From positions 372,001 through 436,000 of the forward strand of contig NZ_FXTJ01000002.1 in NCBI RefSeq assembly GCF_900182545.1: a stretch of DNA of 64,000 bases, written 5' to 3'. The stretch comes from Geodermatophilus aquaeductus (lineage in GTDB: Bacteria; Actinomycetota; Actinomycetes; Mycobacteriales; Geodermatophilaceae). The notes beneath the pieces were generated by a model, which did not search any database, had not been told where the DNA came from, and was given only the letters and a program-made list of their open reading frames with translations. This document shows positions 44,188 through 54,023 of the stretch, one piece after another; the stretch's first letter is position 1; every line of letters starts with the position of its first letter. The position numbers and the translations under genes are program-made.

Positions 44188-44517
44188 GTGACCTCCCCCA
44201 TCGGCGGCATCTCGATGCCCACCATCCCCGGTATCGGCGCGCTCGGCGGCATCTCCGACGTCGGCCAGGTTGCCCCCGCGGCCACGCCGGGCAGCGCGGA
44301 CGGCTTCGCCGCGGCGCTGACCGGCGCGCTCGACGAGCTGGGGAGCCTGCAGTCCTCGAAGGACCAGCTCGCGGTGCAGGCCGCCACCGGCGACCTGCGC
44401 GACGTGCACGACTACATGATCGCCGCGCAGGAGGCCTCCGTGGCGACGGAGATGGTCGTGACCATCAAGAACAAGGCCGTTGAGGCCTTCACCGAGATCA
44501 TGAGGATGCCGGTCTGA
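44188..44517 (+). CDS. fliE: FliE MS-ring/rod junction protein
   Basis: 109 residues from a GTG two bases after flgC. The C-terminal half is diagnostic: [20 protein letters not shown] and [14 protein letters not shown]. FliE joins the MS ring to the rod and is exported early. Its stop shares one base with the fliF start. Confidence 0.94.
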   Translation: MTSPIGGISMPTIPGIGALGGISDVGQVAPAATPGSADGFAAALTGALDELGSLQSSKDQLAVQAATGDLRDVHDYMIAAQEASVATEMVVTIKNKAVEAFTEIMRMPV

Positions 44518-46115
44518 TGCCTGCCGCACTGGCGGGGCCGCTGGCGAAGGTGCGCAGCACCCTCGCCACGATCAGCCTGGGCCAGAAGGTCGTCATCGGC
44601 CTCCTGGTCGCCGGGCTGGCGCTGGGCGGCTTCTTCTTCTACCGCTGGATCACGACGCCGACCATGGCGCCGCTGTTCTCCAACCTGGCCTCGGCCGACG
44701 CCTCGGCGATCGTCGACGAGCTCAACGCCTCCGGCACCGCCTACGAGCTGGCCGACGGCGGCCAGACGATCCTGGTCGCCAACGACGCCGTCTACGACCT
44801 GCGGCTGCAGATGAGCGGCAAGGGCCTGCCGGCCGGCTCCGACACCGGCTACGCGCTGCTCGACGAGCAGGGCATCACCACCAGCGAGTTCCAGCAGCAG
44901 GTGCAGTACCAGCGCGCCATCGAGGGCGAGCTGTCCAACACCCTCGAGGCGCTCGACGGCGTGCAGACCGCCGTCGTCCACGTCGCGCTGCCCGAGGACG
45001 AGGTGTTCGCCAGCGACGAGGGCGAGCCGACGGCGTCGGTCCTGCTGGACCTGACCCCGGGCACCCAGCTCGCCGGCGAGCAGATCCAGTCGATCACCAA
45101 CCTGGTGTCCTCGAGCATCGAGGGGATGGACCCCGAGCAGGTCACCGTCTCCGACTCCACCGGCCAGCTGCTGTCGGCCGCCGGGCAGGGCGTGACGTCG
45201 GCCTCCGGTGACGCGCGCTCGCAGATGGAGACCGACTACGAGACCCGGCTGGCGGCCAACGCCCAGGCGATCCTCGACACCGTCCTCGGCCCCGGCAACG
45301 CGCGGGTCGCCGTCCGCGCCGACCTGGACATGTCCCAGCGCGACAGCACCGCGACGACCTACGGCTACACCGAGGGCACGCCCCCGGTGTCCGAGCAGAC
45401 CTCGCGGGAGCAGTACACCGGCGACGGCACCGCCGTGGGCGGCGTGCTCGGCCCGGAGAACACCGCGGACGCCGCGAACGGCACCGGCGGCGGCACGTCG
45501 GACTACTCGACCGAGTCGTCGACGGCCAACAACGCCGTGGACCAGACGGTGACCAACACCGTCAGCGCGCCCGGCGAGGTCAACCGGCTCACCGTCGCCG
45601 TCGTCCTCAACGACACCGTCGCCGGCGGCCTCAACCAGGCCCAGGTGCAGGGCCTCATCGGCAACGCCGTCGGCCTGGACCCGGCGCGCGGCGACGGCAT
45701 CAGCGTCGCCTCGCTGGCCTTCGACACCACGGCCGCCGACCAGGCCGCCGCGGAGATGACCGCGGCCCGCGAGGCCGAGCAGCAGGCGCAGATGTGGTCG
45801 CTGATCAAGAACGGCGCCATCGGCCTGGGCATCGCGCTGCTGGTCCTGGTCGTGTGGCTGCGCTCGCGCCGCCGCGACGACGACGACGAGGACGAGGACG
45901 ACGAGCCGCTGGAGCTCGACGAGGGCCTGATCGCGGAGCTGGAGCGGCTGCGGGTGTCCAGCTCGCGCGACGACACCGCCGTCCTGGACAACCGGGCGCT
46001 GGAACTGGAGGCCGCGGAGCGGCAGCGGGTGCGGGGGGAGATCGCCACGATGGTCAGCGAACGTCCGGACGAGGTGGCGCAGATGCTGCGCGGCTGGCTG
46101 AGTGATGTGAAGTGA
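44517..46115 (+). CDS. fliF: MS-ring protein FliF
   Basis: 532 residues. Two membrane helices lie at about 22-43 (VVIGLLVAGLALGGFFFYRW) and about 430-450 (GAIGLGIALLVLVVWLRSR). Between them are the ring-building motifs (LADGGQTILVANDAVYDLRL, FQQQVQYQRAIEGELSNTLE, PGEVNRLTVAVVLND). The acidic C-terminal tail should bind FliG. It starts within the fliE stop (TGATG). Confidence 0.96.
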   Translation: MPAALAGPLAKVRSTLATISLGQKVVIGLLVAGLALGGFFFYRWITTPTMAPLFSNLASADASAIVDELNASGTAYELADGGQTILVANDAVYDLRLQMSGKGLPAGSDTGYALLDEQGITTSEFQQQVQYQRAIEGELSNTLEALDGVQTAVVHVALPEDEVFASDEGEPTASVLLDLTPGTQLAGEQIQSITNLVSSSIEGMDPEQVTVSDSTGQLLSAAGQGVTSASGDARSQMETDYETRLAANAQAILDTVLGPGNARVAVRADLDMSQRDSTATTYGYTEGTPPVSEQTSREQYTGDGTAVGGVLGPENTADAANGTGGGTSDYSTESSTANNAVDQTVTNTVSAPGEVNRLTVAVVLNDTVAGGLNQAQVQGLIGNAVGLDPARGDGISVASLAFDTTAADQAAAEMTAAREAEQQAQMWSLIKNGAIGLGIALLVLVVWLRSRRRDDDDEDEDDEPLELDEGLIAELERLRVSSSRDDTAVLDNRALELEAAERQRVRGEIATMVSERPDEVAQMLRGWLSDVK

Positions 46116-46188
46116 CCGAGCTCGCGAGGTCACTCATGGGTATCGCGACCTGCGGAGCAGGTCCTACGAGCGCCAGCGAGGAGGAGCT

Positions 46189-47268
46189 GTGACGCTCGCA
46201 TCCGTGGAGCAGCTGGTGGGCGCGGGCGGGACCAACCTGCCCGCCCTGCCGCCGGCTCTGCCCCGTCCCGAGATGCCGGGCCTGCGCAAGGCCGCCGTCT
46301 TCCTCGCCCAGATGAGCAAGGAGGAGGCCGGGCTGCTGCTGTCCAAGCTGCGCCCGCGCGAGGTCGAGGCCCTCACCCGCGAGATCATGAAGCTCGGCTC
46401 GGTCGAGCCGGCCGACGTCGACGGCGTGCTCAGCGAGTTCCACGAGCTCATGGCCGCGCAGCGCTTCGTCGGCCGCGGCGGCGTCGACTTCGCCCGCGAG
46501 ATCCTGGCGGCCGGCCTCGGCGAGGACAAGGCCGAGGGCATCCTCGCCCGGCTCAACGTCGTCTACACCGAGGTGCCCTTCGCCTCGCTGCGCAACGCCG
46601 ACGTCCGCCAGCTGGTCACCTTCCTCAAGGACGAGCACCCGCAGGTCATCGCCCTGGTGCTGGCCCACCTCTCGGCCGCGCAGTCGGCCGAGGTGCTCTC
46701 GGGCTTCTCCCCCGAGCAGCAGGCCGAGGTGGCCCACCGGATCGCCACGATGGACCGCACCTCCCCGGAGATGGTCCGCCTGGTGGAGGAGGAGCTCGGT
46801 CGCCGGATGGGCTCGCTGCTCGCCCACCAGGACATGTCCACCGTCGGCGGCGTCGAGACCCTCGTCGAGATCATCAACCGCTCCCCGCGGCCGACCGAGC
46901 GCTCGATCCTCGAGTGGCTCGACACCTCCGACCCGGAGCTCGCCGAGCAGGTGCGCGCGCAGATGTTCGTCTTCGAGGACATCACCACCATCGACGACCG
47001 CTCGATGCAGCTGGTGCTGCGCGAGGTGGAGGCCAACGACCTGGCCACCGCGCTCAAGGGCGTGCGCCCCGACGTCCGCGACAAGGTGGTGCGGAACCTC
47101 TCCGAGCGCGCCGCGGAGAACCTCGCCGAGGAGATCGAGCTGCTCGGCCCGGTCCGCGCCCGCACGGTCGAGGAGGCCCAGGGCAAGATCGTCGCGGTCA
47201 TCCGCACGCTCGAGGAGCAGGGCGTCGTGACCATCTCGCGCGGCGGGGACGATGAGTTCGTCGCCTGA
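46189..47268 (+). CDS. fliG: Motor switch protein FliG
   Basis: 359 residues from a GTG with GAGGAGGAG upstream. FliG signatures are MPGLRKAAVFLAQMSKEEAG, KDEHPQVIALVLAHLSAAQS and the C-terminal charged ridge (MFVFEDITTIDDRSMQLVLR, LSERAAENLAEEIELLGPVR). It transmits stator torque to the MS ring. It is 73 bp from fliF; a 7-bp hairpin (GACCTGC/GCAGGTC at 46147-46163) lies in that gap. Length is near the usual 330. Confidence 0.96.
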   Translation: MTLASVEQLVGAGGTNLPALPPALPRPEMPGLRKAAVFLAQMSKEEAGLLLSKLRPREVEALTREIMKLGSVEPADVDGVLSEFHELMAAQRFVGRGGVDFAREILAAGLGEDKAEGILARLNVVYTEVPFASLRNADVRQLVTFLKDEHPQVIALVLAHLSAAQSAEVLSGFSPEQQAEVAHRIATMDRTSPEMVRLVEEELGRRMGSLLAHQDMSTVGGVETLVEIINRSPRPTERSILEWLDTSDPELAEQVRAQMFVFEDITTIDDRSMQLVLREVEANDLATALKGVRPDVRDKVVRNLSERAAENLAEEIELLGPVRARTVEEAQGKIVAVIRTLEEQGVVTISRGGDDEFVA

Positions 47269-48076
47269 CGTGCGGCGGGAGTCGGTGCTGCTGCGCGGGG
47301 CCTCGGCCACCGCGGCGGCGCCCTACCGCTCGGTGCCCGGGACGACGGTGCCGCCGCGCCCGCGGCCGGCGCCGCAGCCGGCCCGGCCCTCCCCCGTCGT
47401 GGCCACCGCGCCCGAGGTCGTCGTCGAGCGGCGGGGCACCGTCCGCCGCGCCGCCGACGTCCCCGTGCCCAACGGCCGGGGCGTCCGGCGGCTCGGCGAC
47501 GTCTACGCCGAGGAGCTCGCCCGGCTGCGCGAGTTCGCCCGCGCCGAGGGGCACAGCGCCGGCTACGCCGAGGGGCTCGCCGAGGCCGGCCGGGTCGTCG
47601 CGCAGGCCGAGGCCGAGGCGGCCGCCCGGCTGGCCGACGTCCAGGCCCGCTGGGAGCGGCGGATGGCCTCGGCCACCGCGGCCCTCGGTGCCGCCGTGTC
47701 CGCGCTGGACGCCGCCGCGGTGCCCACCGCCGAGGACGTCCGCGAGACCGTCCTCGACGGCGTGCTCACGCTGCTGGAGGAGCTGCTCGGCCGCGAGGTG
47801 TCGGCGTCGACCACCGCCGGGCTCGACGCGGTGCGCCGGGCGCTGACCCTGCTGCCCTCCGACGCCCCGGCCGTCGTCCGGCTGCACCCCGACGACCTCG
47901 CCGAGGTCCCGGCGCACGCTCTGGCCGCGCTGCCGGCCTCGGTCACCGTCGTCGGCGACGAGGCCGTCGAGCGCGCCGGCGCGGTCGCCGAGTGCGGCAC
48001 CCGCCGGGTCGACGCCCAGCTGTCGACGGCGCTGGCTCGGGTGCGGGCGGTGCTGTCGGGCGGGGGCACCACCTGA
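47252..48076 (+). CDS. fliH: Flagellar export ATPase regulator FliH
   Basis: 274 residues from an ATG overlapping the end of fliG by 17 bp; GTG 47270 is an alternative. A Pro/Arg-rich N-terminus precedes a long Ala-rich coiled coil (AGYAEGLAEAGRVVAQAEAE) and a C-terminal domain (VRLHPDDLAEVPAHAL). FliH binds the FliI ATPase. It is poorly conserved, so position between fliG and fliI is the main evidence. Confidence 0.88.
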   Translation: MSSSPDVRRESVLLRGASATAAAPYRSVPGTTVPPRPRPAPQPARPSPVVATAPEVVVERRGTVRRAADVPVPNGRGVRRLGDVYAEELARLREFARAEGHSAGYAEGLAEAGRVVAQAEAEAAARLADVQARWERRMASATAALGAAVSALDAAAVPTAEDVRETVLDGVLTLLEELLGREVSASTTAGLDAVRRALTLLPSDAPAVVRLHPDDLAEVPAHALAALPASVTVVGDEAVERAGAVAECGTRRVDAQLSTALARVRAVLSGGGTT

Positions 48077-49395
48077 TGAGCACCGCAGCGCTGATCGCGC
48101 GCGCCCGCCGCGCCGCCCGCCCGCAGCTGACCGGCTCGGTGGTCGGCGCGATGGGGCTCACGCTCACCGTCGAGGGCGTCGCCGCCGCCGTGGGGGACCT
48201 CGTCGAGGTCGACCCGGGCCCGCGCGGGCTCATGGCCGAGGTGGTCGCCGTCTCCCGCGACCGGCTCACCTGCATGCCGCTGGGCGAGCTCGGCGGCGTG
48301 CACGCCGGCGCCCCGGTCCGCAACACCGGCATGCCGCTGCAGGTGCCCGTCGGCGAGGCGCTGCTCGGCCGGGTGCTCGACGGCCTCGGCCGGCCGGTCG
48401 ACGGGCACGGCCCGCTCGGCGCCGGCAGTGGTGGCGGCATCGACTGGGTCGACCTGGCCAGCGAGACGCCGCACGCGCTCTCCCGCCGCCGGGTGGACGA
48501 GGCGCTGCCGGTCGGCGTCCGCGCGCTGGACACCCTCGTGCCGGTCGGCAAGGGCCAGCGGCTGGGCATCTTCGCCGGATCCGGCGTCGGCAAGTCCACG
48601 CTGCTCGCGCAGATCACCCGCGGCACCGAGGCCGACGTCCGCGTCATCGGGCTGATCGGCGAGCGCGGCCGCGAGGTCAAGGAGTTCCTCGAGGAGAACC
48701 TCGGCCCGGAGGGCATGGCCCGCACCGTCGTCGTCGTCGCCACCTCCGACGAGCCGCCGCTGGTGCGGCTCAAGGCCGCGTTCGTGGCCACCCGCATCGC
48801 CGAGGGCTTCCGCGACCAGGGCCGCGACGTGCTGCTGCTCATGGACTCGATCACCCGCACGGCCATGGCCCAGCGCGAGGTCGGCCTGTCCGCCGGCGAG
48901 CCGCCCGCCACCCGTGGCTACCCGCCGAGCGTCTTCGCGATGATGCCGCGGCTGCTGGAGAAGGCCGGCCCCGGCGCCACGGGCTCGATCACCGGCCTCT
49001 ACACCGTGCTCGTCGAGGGCGACGACCACAACGAGCCGATCGCCGACACCGCCCGCTCCATCCTCGACGGGCACGTGGTGCTCACCCGCAAGCTCGCGAC
49101 CACCGGCCACTTCCCCGCCATCGACGTCCTGGAGTCCATCTCCCGGGTCGCCGGCGCGGTGGTGTCGCCGGCCCGCATGGCCGACGCCCGCGAGGCCCGG
49201 CGGCTGCTCGGCGCGCTGCGCGACGTCAAGGAGCTGGTGGAGATCGGCGCCTACCAGGCCGGCAGCGACCCCCTGGTCGACCGCGCCCGGGCGCTGTCGC
49301 CCGTGCTCGACGCCTTCCTGCGCCAGCCGCTGGAGGACCGCACCGCCCCCGACGACGCGTGGTCGATGCTGCACCGGCTCGTGACGGCCGGCTGA
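48076..49395 (+). CDS. fliI: Flagellum-specific ATPase FliI
   Basis: 439 residues. The Walker A motif FAGSGVGKSTLLAQ is near residue 170, Walker B is DVLLLMDSITRTAMAQREVG, and the SAGEPPATRGYPPSVFAMMP loop is typical. It energises flagellar protein export. The ATG shares a base with the fliH stop (TGATG). Confidence 0.96.
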   Translation: MSTAALIARARRAARPQLTGSVVGAMGLTLTVEGVAAAVGDLVEVDPGPRGLMAEVVAVSRDRLTCMPLGELGGVHAGAPVRNTGMPLQVPVGEALLGRVLDGLGRPVDGHGPLGAGSGGGIDWVDLASETPHALSRRRVDEALPVGVRALDTLVPVGKGQRLGIFAGSGVGKSTLLAQITRGTEADVRVIGLIGERGREVKEFLEENLGPEGMARTVVVVATSDEPPLVRLKAAFVATRIAEGFRDQGRDVLLLMDSITRTAMAQREVGLSAGEPPATRGYPPSVFAMMPRLLEKAGPGATGSITGLYTVLVEGDDHNEPIADTARSILDGHVVLTRKLATTGHFPAIDVLESISRVAGAVVSPARMADAREARRLLGALRDVKELVEIGAYQAGSDPLVDRARALSPVLDAFLRQPLEDRTAPDDAWSMLHRLVTAG

Positions 49396-49396
49396 C

Positions 49397-49858
49397 GTGG
49401 GCAAGCGGGCCGGCTTCCGGCTCGAGCCGGTGCTGCGGGTGCGCCGCGCCGCCGAGCAGGCCGCCGAGCGGGCCGCCGCCGACGCCGCCGCCGCGGCCCG
49501 CGAGGCCGAGCGCCGCGCCGAGGAGCAGGCCGCCGCCCTCGCCACCCGGGTGCCGCCGGCGTCGTCCCCGGCACACGTCTTCCTCGCCGCGATGGTCGCA
49601 TCGGCCGCCGCGGCTGCCGATGTGACAGCTGCACGGGCGACGGCGCAGGCCTCGGCCGAGCAGGCCGGGCTGCTGCGCGCGCGGTGGACCGCCGCCGCCC
49701 AGCAGACGAAGGCGCTGGAGAAGCTGCGCGAGCGGCACCTCCTCGCCCAGCACCACGCCGAGCTCTCCGCCGAGGAGCGCGCGGTCGACGACCTGGTCAC
49801 CGCCCGGCACGCCGGGGCCGACAGCGAGGGACGAGAGGAGGAGCCGTGGAGGGACTGA
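49397..49858 (+). CDS. fliJ: FliJ flagellar export protein
   Basis: 153 residues from a GTG one base after the fliI stop. It begins [20 protein letters not shown] and is Ala/Glu/Arg-rich coiled coil throughout, as in FliJ. It links the FliI hexamer to FlhA. The family is weakly conserved, so position supports it. It overlaps the NlpC/SLT gene by 13 bp. Confidence 0.85.
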   Translation: MGKRAGFRLEPVLRVRRAAEQAAERAAADAAAAAREAERRAEEQAAALATRVPPASSPAHVFLAAMVASAAAAADVTAARATAQASAEQAGLLRARWTAAAQQTKALEKLRERHLLAQHHAELSAEERAVDDLVTARHAGADSEGREEEPWRD

Positions 49859-50817
49859 CCGCGGTGCAGGGCCGCATCGCCGAGATCCAGAACCGGATCC
49901 TCACCCTCGCCTCGGCGTCCTCGACGTCCACCTCGGCCGCCTGGTCGACCGCGGCCTCCGCCGCCGGGCTGACCGGCACCGCCGCGACGAGCGCGACCGC
50001 CGCTCCCGCGACGGCCGGCAGCGGCCCCGAGGCCCGGGTCGTGGCCGCCGCGGAGCGCTACCTCGGCGTCCCCTACGCCTGGGGCGGCACCGACCCCTCG
50101 GTCGGCCTGGACTGCTCCGGGTTGGTGCAGCGCGTCTTCGGCGACCTCGGCATCGACCTGCCGCGCACGAGCTCCCAGCAGGCCACCGCCGGCACCCCGG
50201 TCGCCGGCCTCGCCGAGGCCCGCCCCGGCGACCTCGTGTTCTTCGACAACTCCCCGTCGCGCCCGGGCATCGACCACGTCGGCATCTACGTCGGCGACGG
50301 CAAGATGATCGCCGCGCCGCAGGAGGGCGACGTCGTCAAGGTGCAGGACGTGGGCGACCCGACGCTCATCCGCCGGGTGCTCCCTCCCTCGACCGCCGCC
50401 CCGTCGGCGCTCCCCGCAACCGGCGGCTCCGGGCTGGCCGGCGTCCCCTACGCCGACCTGTTCACCGCCGCCGGCGCCCGGCACGGCGTCGACCCCGCGC
50501 TGCTCGCCGGCGTGGCGAAGGTGGAGTCCGGCTTCGACCCCGCCGCCGTGTCGTCGGCGGGCGCCACCGGCCTCATGCAGTTCATGCCGGCGACCGCCCG
50601 GGGCCTGGGCGTCGACGCCACCGACCCGGCGTCGTCGGTCGACGGCGCCGCCCGCTACCTGCGCCAGCTCACCGACCGGTTCGGCTCGACCGACCTGGCG
50701 CTGGCCGCCTACAACGCCGGTCCCGGCACGGTCGCCCGCTACGGCGGCATCCCGCCCTACGCCGAGACCCAGTCCTACGTCCGCAAGGTCACCAGCGCCG
50801 CGGAGGCCTACTCGTGA
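49846..50817 (+). CDS. Flagellar-operon peptidoglycan hydrolase: NlpC/P60 + SLT fusion
   Basis: 323 residues from a GTG with AGAGGAGGAG upstream. A Ser/Thr/Ala-rich N-terminus of about 60 residues (no signal peptide) precedes an NlpC/P60 domain with Cys90 (LDCSGLVQ) and His144 ([11 protein letters not shown]). The second domain is a lytic transglycosylase with Glu227 in [23 protein letters not shown] and [11 protein letters not shown]. It sits between fliJ and fliK, so it is likely exported by the flagellar system to open the wall for the rod, replacing FlgJ. That role is inference. Confidence 0.88.
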   Translation: MEGLTAVQGRIAEIQNRILTLASASSTSTSAAWSTAASAAGLTGTAATSATAAPATAGSGPEARVVAAAERYLGVPYAWGGTDPSVGLDCSGLVQRVFGDLGIDLPRTSSQQATAGTPVAGLAEARPGDLVFFDNSPSRPGIDHVGIYVGDGKMIAAPQEGDVVKVQDVGDPTLIRRVLPPSTAAPSALPATGGSGLAGVPYADLFTAAGARHGVDPALLAGVAKVESGFDPAAVSSAGATGLMQFMPATARGLGVDATDPASSVDGAARYLRQLTDRFGSTDLALAAYNAGPGTVARYGGIPPYAETQSYVRKVTSAAEAYS

Positions 50818-52142
50818 CAGCACCCGTCCTGACCGCCACCCCCGCGGCCGCGCCCGCCCCCGCGCCGGCGTCCGGCTCCGACCCCGGCTCGGCCGCCGGC
50901 TTCGCGTCCGCCCTCGACGACGCCGTCGCCGAGCGCCCGGCCGCCGACCGCCCGCCGGGCGACCGCGGGGTCGGCCGCGACGGCGACCGCCCCGGCCGCG
51001 CCGTGGGCCGCGACGGCGACCGCCCCGGCCGCGCCCTCGGCCGCGACGGGGAGCCCGGCCGCCCGGAGGCTCCCGGCGACGACGCCACCGCCGACGGCGC
51101 CACGCCGGCCGCCGTCGATCCCCCCGCCGTGCCCGGTGCGCTCCCGGCCGGGTGGGCGCTGGCCCTCGCGCTGGGCACCACCGTCCCGACCGCCGCTCCC
51201 CCGGCCGCCGGCGCACCCGCTCCCGGCGCGCCCGCCGTGCCGGAGGCCGTTCCCGACGCGGCCGCCGCGGTGCCCGGTCCCGCCGCCGCGCTCCCGCAGG
51301 CGCTCCCCGCCGCGGCCGCCGGCGTCCCCGCCCCGGCCGGTGCCCCGCTGCCGCAGGGCGCCGTCCCCGCCGCGCCGGTGCCGGTCCCGGCGACCGTGCC
51401 CGCGACCCCCGGCGCACCCGTCCTCCCCGAGGGTCTCGTCGTCGTCCGGGCCGCCGAGCCGGCACCCGCAACCGCCACGACGAGCGCCGTGCCCGTCCTC
51501 GCCGAGCCGCTGCCCCCGGTCCCGGTGGCCGCGGCCTCCGGCGGCACCGCCGACGCGGGGACCCGGGAGCAGGACCGCGGCACGGCGGACGTGCCCGTCC
51601 CGACCGCCGCGACCGCCGCACCGGCAGCCGCCCCGGCTCCCGCGGCGACGGCCGCGGCCGCTCCCGCCGCCCGGGCCGACGTCCCGCAGCAGCCGGTGGC
51701 CGCCCAGGTCGCCCCCGCCGTCGCCACGCTCGCCTCCGGGCCCGACGGCACGCACACCATGACGCTGGTGCTCACGCCGGAGACGCTCGGGCCGGTCGAG
51801 GTCCGGGTGACCGTGCACGACGGCCGGCTCGACCTCAGCCTGCGCGGCGCCTCCGACGCCGGCCGCGCCGCGCTGCTCGACGCGCTGCCCGACCTGCGCC
51901 GCGACCTGGAGGCCTCCGGCCTCACCTGCTCGAAGCTGTCGGTCGACCGCGACCAGGCCGGCTCGGGCCAGTCGCAGGGGCAGGCCGGCTGGCAGCAGGC
52001 TGGCGGCCAGGGCCGCGGCGGCGCGCACGGCCCCGCCGACGACCGCGGCCGCCCGTGGCTGCGCGGCGCCGACCCCGACGGCGGCCGCCCGGCCGCCGCC
52101 CCCGTCCACCCCGCGTCGAGCGGCCTCGACGTCCGGGCCTGA
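50814..52142 (+). CDS. fliK: Flagellar hook-length control protein FliK
   Basis: 442 residues from a GTG overlapping the previous stop (GTGA). The first ~310 residues are Ala/Pro-rich and disordered, including a 33-bp tandem repeat coding [10 protein letters not shown]. The C-terminal Flg_hook domain is recognisable: [44 protein letters not shown]. It measures the hook and switches export specificity. Its length is near that of E. coli FliK (about 375). Confidence 0.88.
   Translation: MTAPVLTATPAAAPAPAPASGSDPGSAAGFASALDDAVAERPAADRPPGDRGVGRDGDRPGRAVGRDGDRPGRALGRDGEPGRPEAPGDDATADGATPAAVDPPAVPGALPAGWALALALGTTVPTAAPPAAGAPAPGAPAVPEAVPDAAAAVPGPAAALPQALPAAAAGVPAPAGAPLPQGAVPAAPVPVPATVPATPGAPVLPEGLVVVRAAEPAPATATTSAVPVLAEPLPPVPVAAASGGTADAGTREQDRGTADVPVPTAATAAPAAAPAPAATAAAAPAARADVPQQPVAAQVAPAVATLASGPDGTHTMTLVLTPETLGPVEVRVTVHDGRLDLSLRGASDAGRAALLDALPDLRRDLEASGLTCSKLSVDRDQAGSGQSQGQAGWQQAGGQGRGGAHGPADDRGRPWLRGADPDGGRPAAAPVHPASSGLDVRA
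50973..51062 (+). repeat. 33-bp tandem repeat inside fliK
   Basis: Two near-identical copies (50973-51005 and 51006-51038) and a partial third. It lies in the disordered part, where copy number could tune protein length. Confidence 0.8.
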
Positions 52143-52154
52143 GAGGAGCCGACG

Positions 52155-52574
52155 ATGACCGACCCCGTGGGCGGCGTGGGCAGCAGCCCGGCCACGTACA
52201 CCGCCGCCACGTCCGTGGACCGCAGCGACCAGATGGGCAAGGACACGTTCCTGCAGCTCCTGGTCGCGCAGATGAAGTACCAGGACCCCAACAGCCCGAC
52301 GAGCACGACCGAGTTCATGTCGCAGACGGCGACGTTCACCCAGGTCGAGAAGCTCGAGGAGATCGCCTCCCAGAACGCCGAGCTGCTCGCGCTGCAGCGC
52401 TCGCTGTCCGCCGGCGCCCTGGTCGGCCACAACGTCAGCTGGACCGCCGAGGACGGCACGACGAAGTCCGGGACGGTCTCCTCCGTCCGGTTCAGCTCCG
52501 ACGGGGCGAACGCCGTCGTCGGCGGCACCGAGGTGCCCATCGGCCGCCTCACCGAGGTCTCCCTGCCCGCCTGA
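52155..52574 (+). CDS. flgD: Hook cap/scaffold protein FlgD
   Basis: 139 residues from an ATG with GAGAGGAG upstream. FlgD motifs are QMGKDTFLQLLVAQMKYQDP and STTEFMSQTATFTQVEKLEE, followed by SAGALVGHNVSWT. It caps the hook during assembly. The protein is short and lacks most of the C-terminal Ig-like domains of larger FlgDs. It is 12 bp after fliK. Confidence 0.94.
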   Translation: MTDPVGGVGSSPATYTAATSVDRSDQMGKDTFLQLLVAQMKYQDPNSPTSTTEFMSQTATFTQVEKLEEIASQNAELLALQRSLSAGALVGHNVSWTAEDGTTKSGTVSSVRFSSDGANAVVGGTEVPIGRLTEVSLPA

Positions 52575-52617
52575 CCCCGCTCGAGCCCCCCGCTCCCCCT
52601 CCCGAGAGGACCCCCTC

Positions 52618-53814
52618 GTGCTCCGCTCCATGTTCTCGGCCATCTCCGGCCTGCGCGCCCACCAGACCAAGCTCGACGTGACCGGCAACAACATCGCCAA
52701 CGTCAACACCGTCGGCTACAAGAGCAGCCAGACCGTCTTCGAGGACACCCTGTCCCAGGTGATCCGCAACGGCTCGGCGCCCACCGCCGAGACCGGCGGC
52801 ACCAACCCGGCGCAGGTCGGCCTCGGCGTCAAGGTCGCCGGCATCACCACCAACTTCGGCCAGGGCTCCACGCAGAACACCGGCCGCGCCACCGACTTCA
52901 TGATCAGCGGCGACGGCTTCTTCGTGACCAAGGCCGGCAACGAGAACCTCTACACCCGCGCCGGGTCCTTCGACTACGACGGCGCCGGCAACCTGGTCAC
53001 CCCCGACGGCGCGCAGCTGCAGGGCTGGACCGCCGACGCGAACGGCGAGGTCAACTCCAACGGCCCGATCGGCCCGCTGCGGATCCCCTTCGGCCAGGTC
53101 ATGGCCCCCACCGCCACCACCGAGGGCGCGCTCGTGGGCAACCTGTCCACCGGGACGGCGGTGAACGACGTCGTGCAGACGCAGGTCACCGCCTACGACT
53201 CCGTCGGCACCGCGCACGAGATCTCGCTGACCTTCACCAAGGGCGCCGCCAACACCTGGACGGTCGCCGCGCAGGAGGGCACCACGCCGCTGGGCTCGCA
53301 GGCGCTCACCTTCGACCCGGCCACGGGCAGGCCGAGCGGGGGCACGACGTTCGCGTTCACGGTGGCCGGCCAGAGCGTGGGCATCGACCTGACCGGGATG
53401 ACCGAGTTCGGCGGCAAGACGGCGCTGACCCCCACCGGCGTCGACGGCAACGCCATGGGCACGCTGCAGTCGATCTCGCTGAGCAACGACGGCACGATCA
53501 TGGGCGTCTACTCCAACAGCCTGCGCGAGCCGATCGGCAAGCTGGCGATGGCCACCTTCGCCAACCCCGGCGGCCTGTCGAAGGCCGGCAACACCAGCTA
53601 CCGGGTGGGCGACAACTCCGGCCAGGCCGTCGTCGGCGAGGCCGGCACGGGCGGCCGCGGCAGCCTGACGGCCGGCGCGCTGGAGATGTCCAACGTCGAC
53701 CTCGCCGAGGAGTTCACCGGCCTGATCGTCGCCCAGCGCGGCTTCCAGGCGAACAGCCGCGTGATCACCAGCTCCGACGAGATCCTGCAGGACCTGGTCA
53801 ACCTCAAGCGGTAA
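52618..53814 (+). CDS. flgE: Flagellar hook protein FlgE
   Basis: 398 residues from a GTG with GAGAGGA upstream. The N-terminal motif LRSMFSAISGLRAHQTKLDV, TGNNIANVNTVGYKSSQ, and the C-terminal SNVDLAEEFTGLIVAQRGFQ followed by NSRVITSSDEILQDLVNL are classic for FlgE/F/G. As the only such gene in the window and next to flgD, it is assigned to the hook. A stop-anchored repeat follows the TAA directly. Confidence 0.94.
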   Translation: MLRSMFSAISGLRAHQTKLDVTGNNIANVNTVGYKSSQTVFEDTLSQVIRNGSAPTAETGGTNPAQVGLGVKVAGITTNFGQGSTQNTGRATDFMISGDGFFVTKAGNENLYTRAGSFDYDGAGNLVTPDGAQLQGWTADANGEVNSNGPIGPLRIPFGQVMAPTATTEGALVGNLSTGTAVNDVVQTQVTAYDSVGTAHEISLTFTKGAANTWTVAAQEGTTPLGSQALTFDPATGRPSGGTTFAFTVAGQSVGIDLTGMTEFGGKTALTPTGVDGNAMGTLQSISLSNDGTIMGVYSNSLREPIGKLAMATFANPGGLSKAGNTSYRVGDNSGQAVVGEAGTGGRGSLTAGALEMSNVDLAEEFTGLIVAQRGFQANSRVITSSDEILQDLVNLKR

Positions 53815-53870
53815 GGACCTCCCCCCTCCCCACCGCTCGCGAGCTCGCGGCGGGCCCCTGGAGGGAGGCC
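53815..53870 (+). repeat. Stop-anchored structured repeat, copy R4
   Basis: GGACCTCCCCCCTCCCC...GGAGGGAGGCC, starting directly after the flgE TAA. The ends pair as in the other copies with different bases. Confidence 0.85.
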
Positions 53871-53875
53871 AGCAC

Positions 53876-53911
53876 GCGGCCCGGCACCCGTTCCCCGGGG
53901 TGCCGGGCCGC
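53876..53911. terminator. Terminator-like hairpin after flgE
   Basis: A perfect 14-bp stem (GCGGCCCGGCACCC) with an 8-nt loop. With R4 it ends the flgB-flgE operon. Confidence 0.85.
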
Positions 53912-54023
53912 GCCGCGTCGGGGCGCCGGCCGTGGCGCCGTCCGTGTCCCCGGGACGCGTGTGACGTGCGGGAACGCGGTGCCCGGCTCACCCGCGGGGG
54001 TGATGCGGCGGGCCGGGTTCGGC

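Noticed and set aside
46147..46163. Hairpin between fliF and fliG as a terminator
   Set aside because: The stem is only 7 bp and the genes must be co-transcribed; more likely an incidental or minor mRNA structure.
47563..51621. A very long open frame antisense to fliH-fliI-fliJ-hydrolase-fliK
   Set aside because: High GC removes stop codons from opposite frames. The sense strand encodes clear flagellar proteins, and the antisense product is Arg/Gly/Ala-rich without domains.
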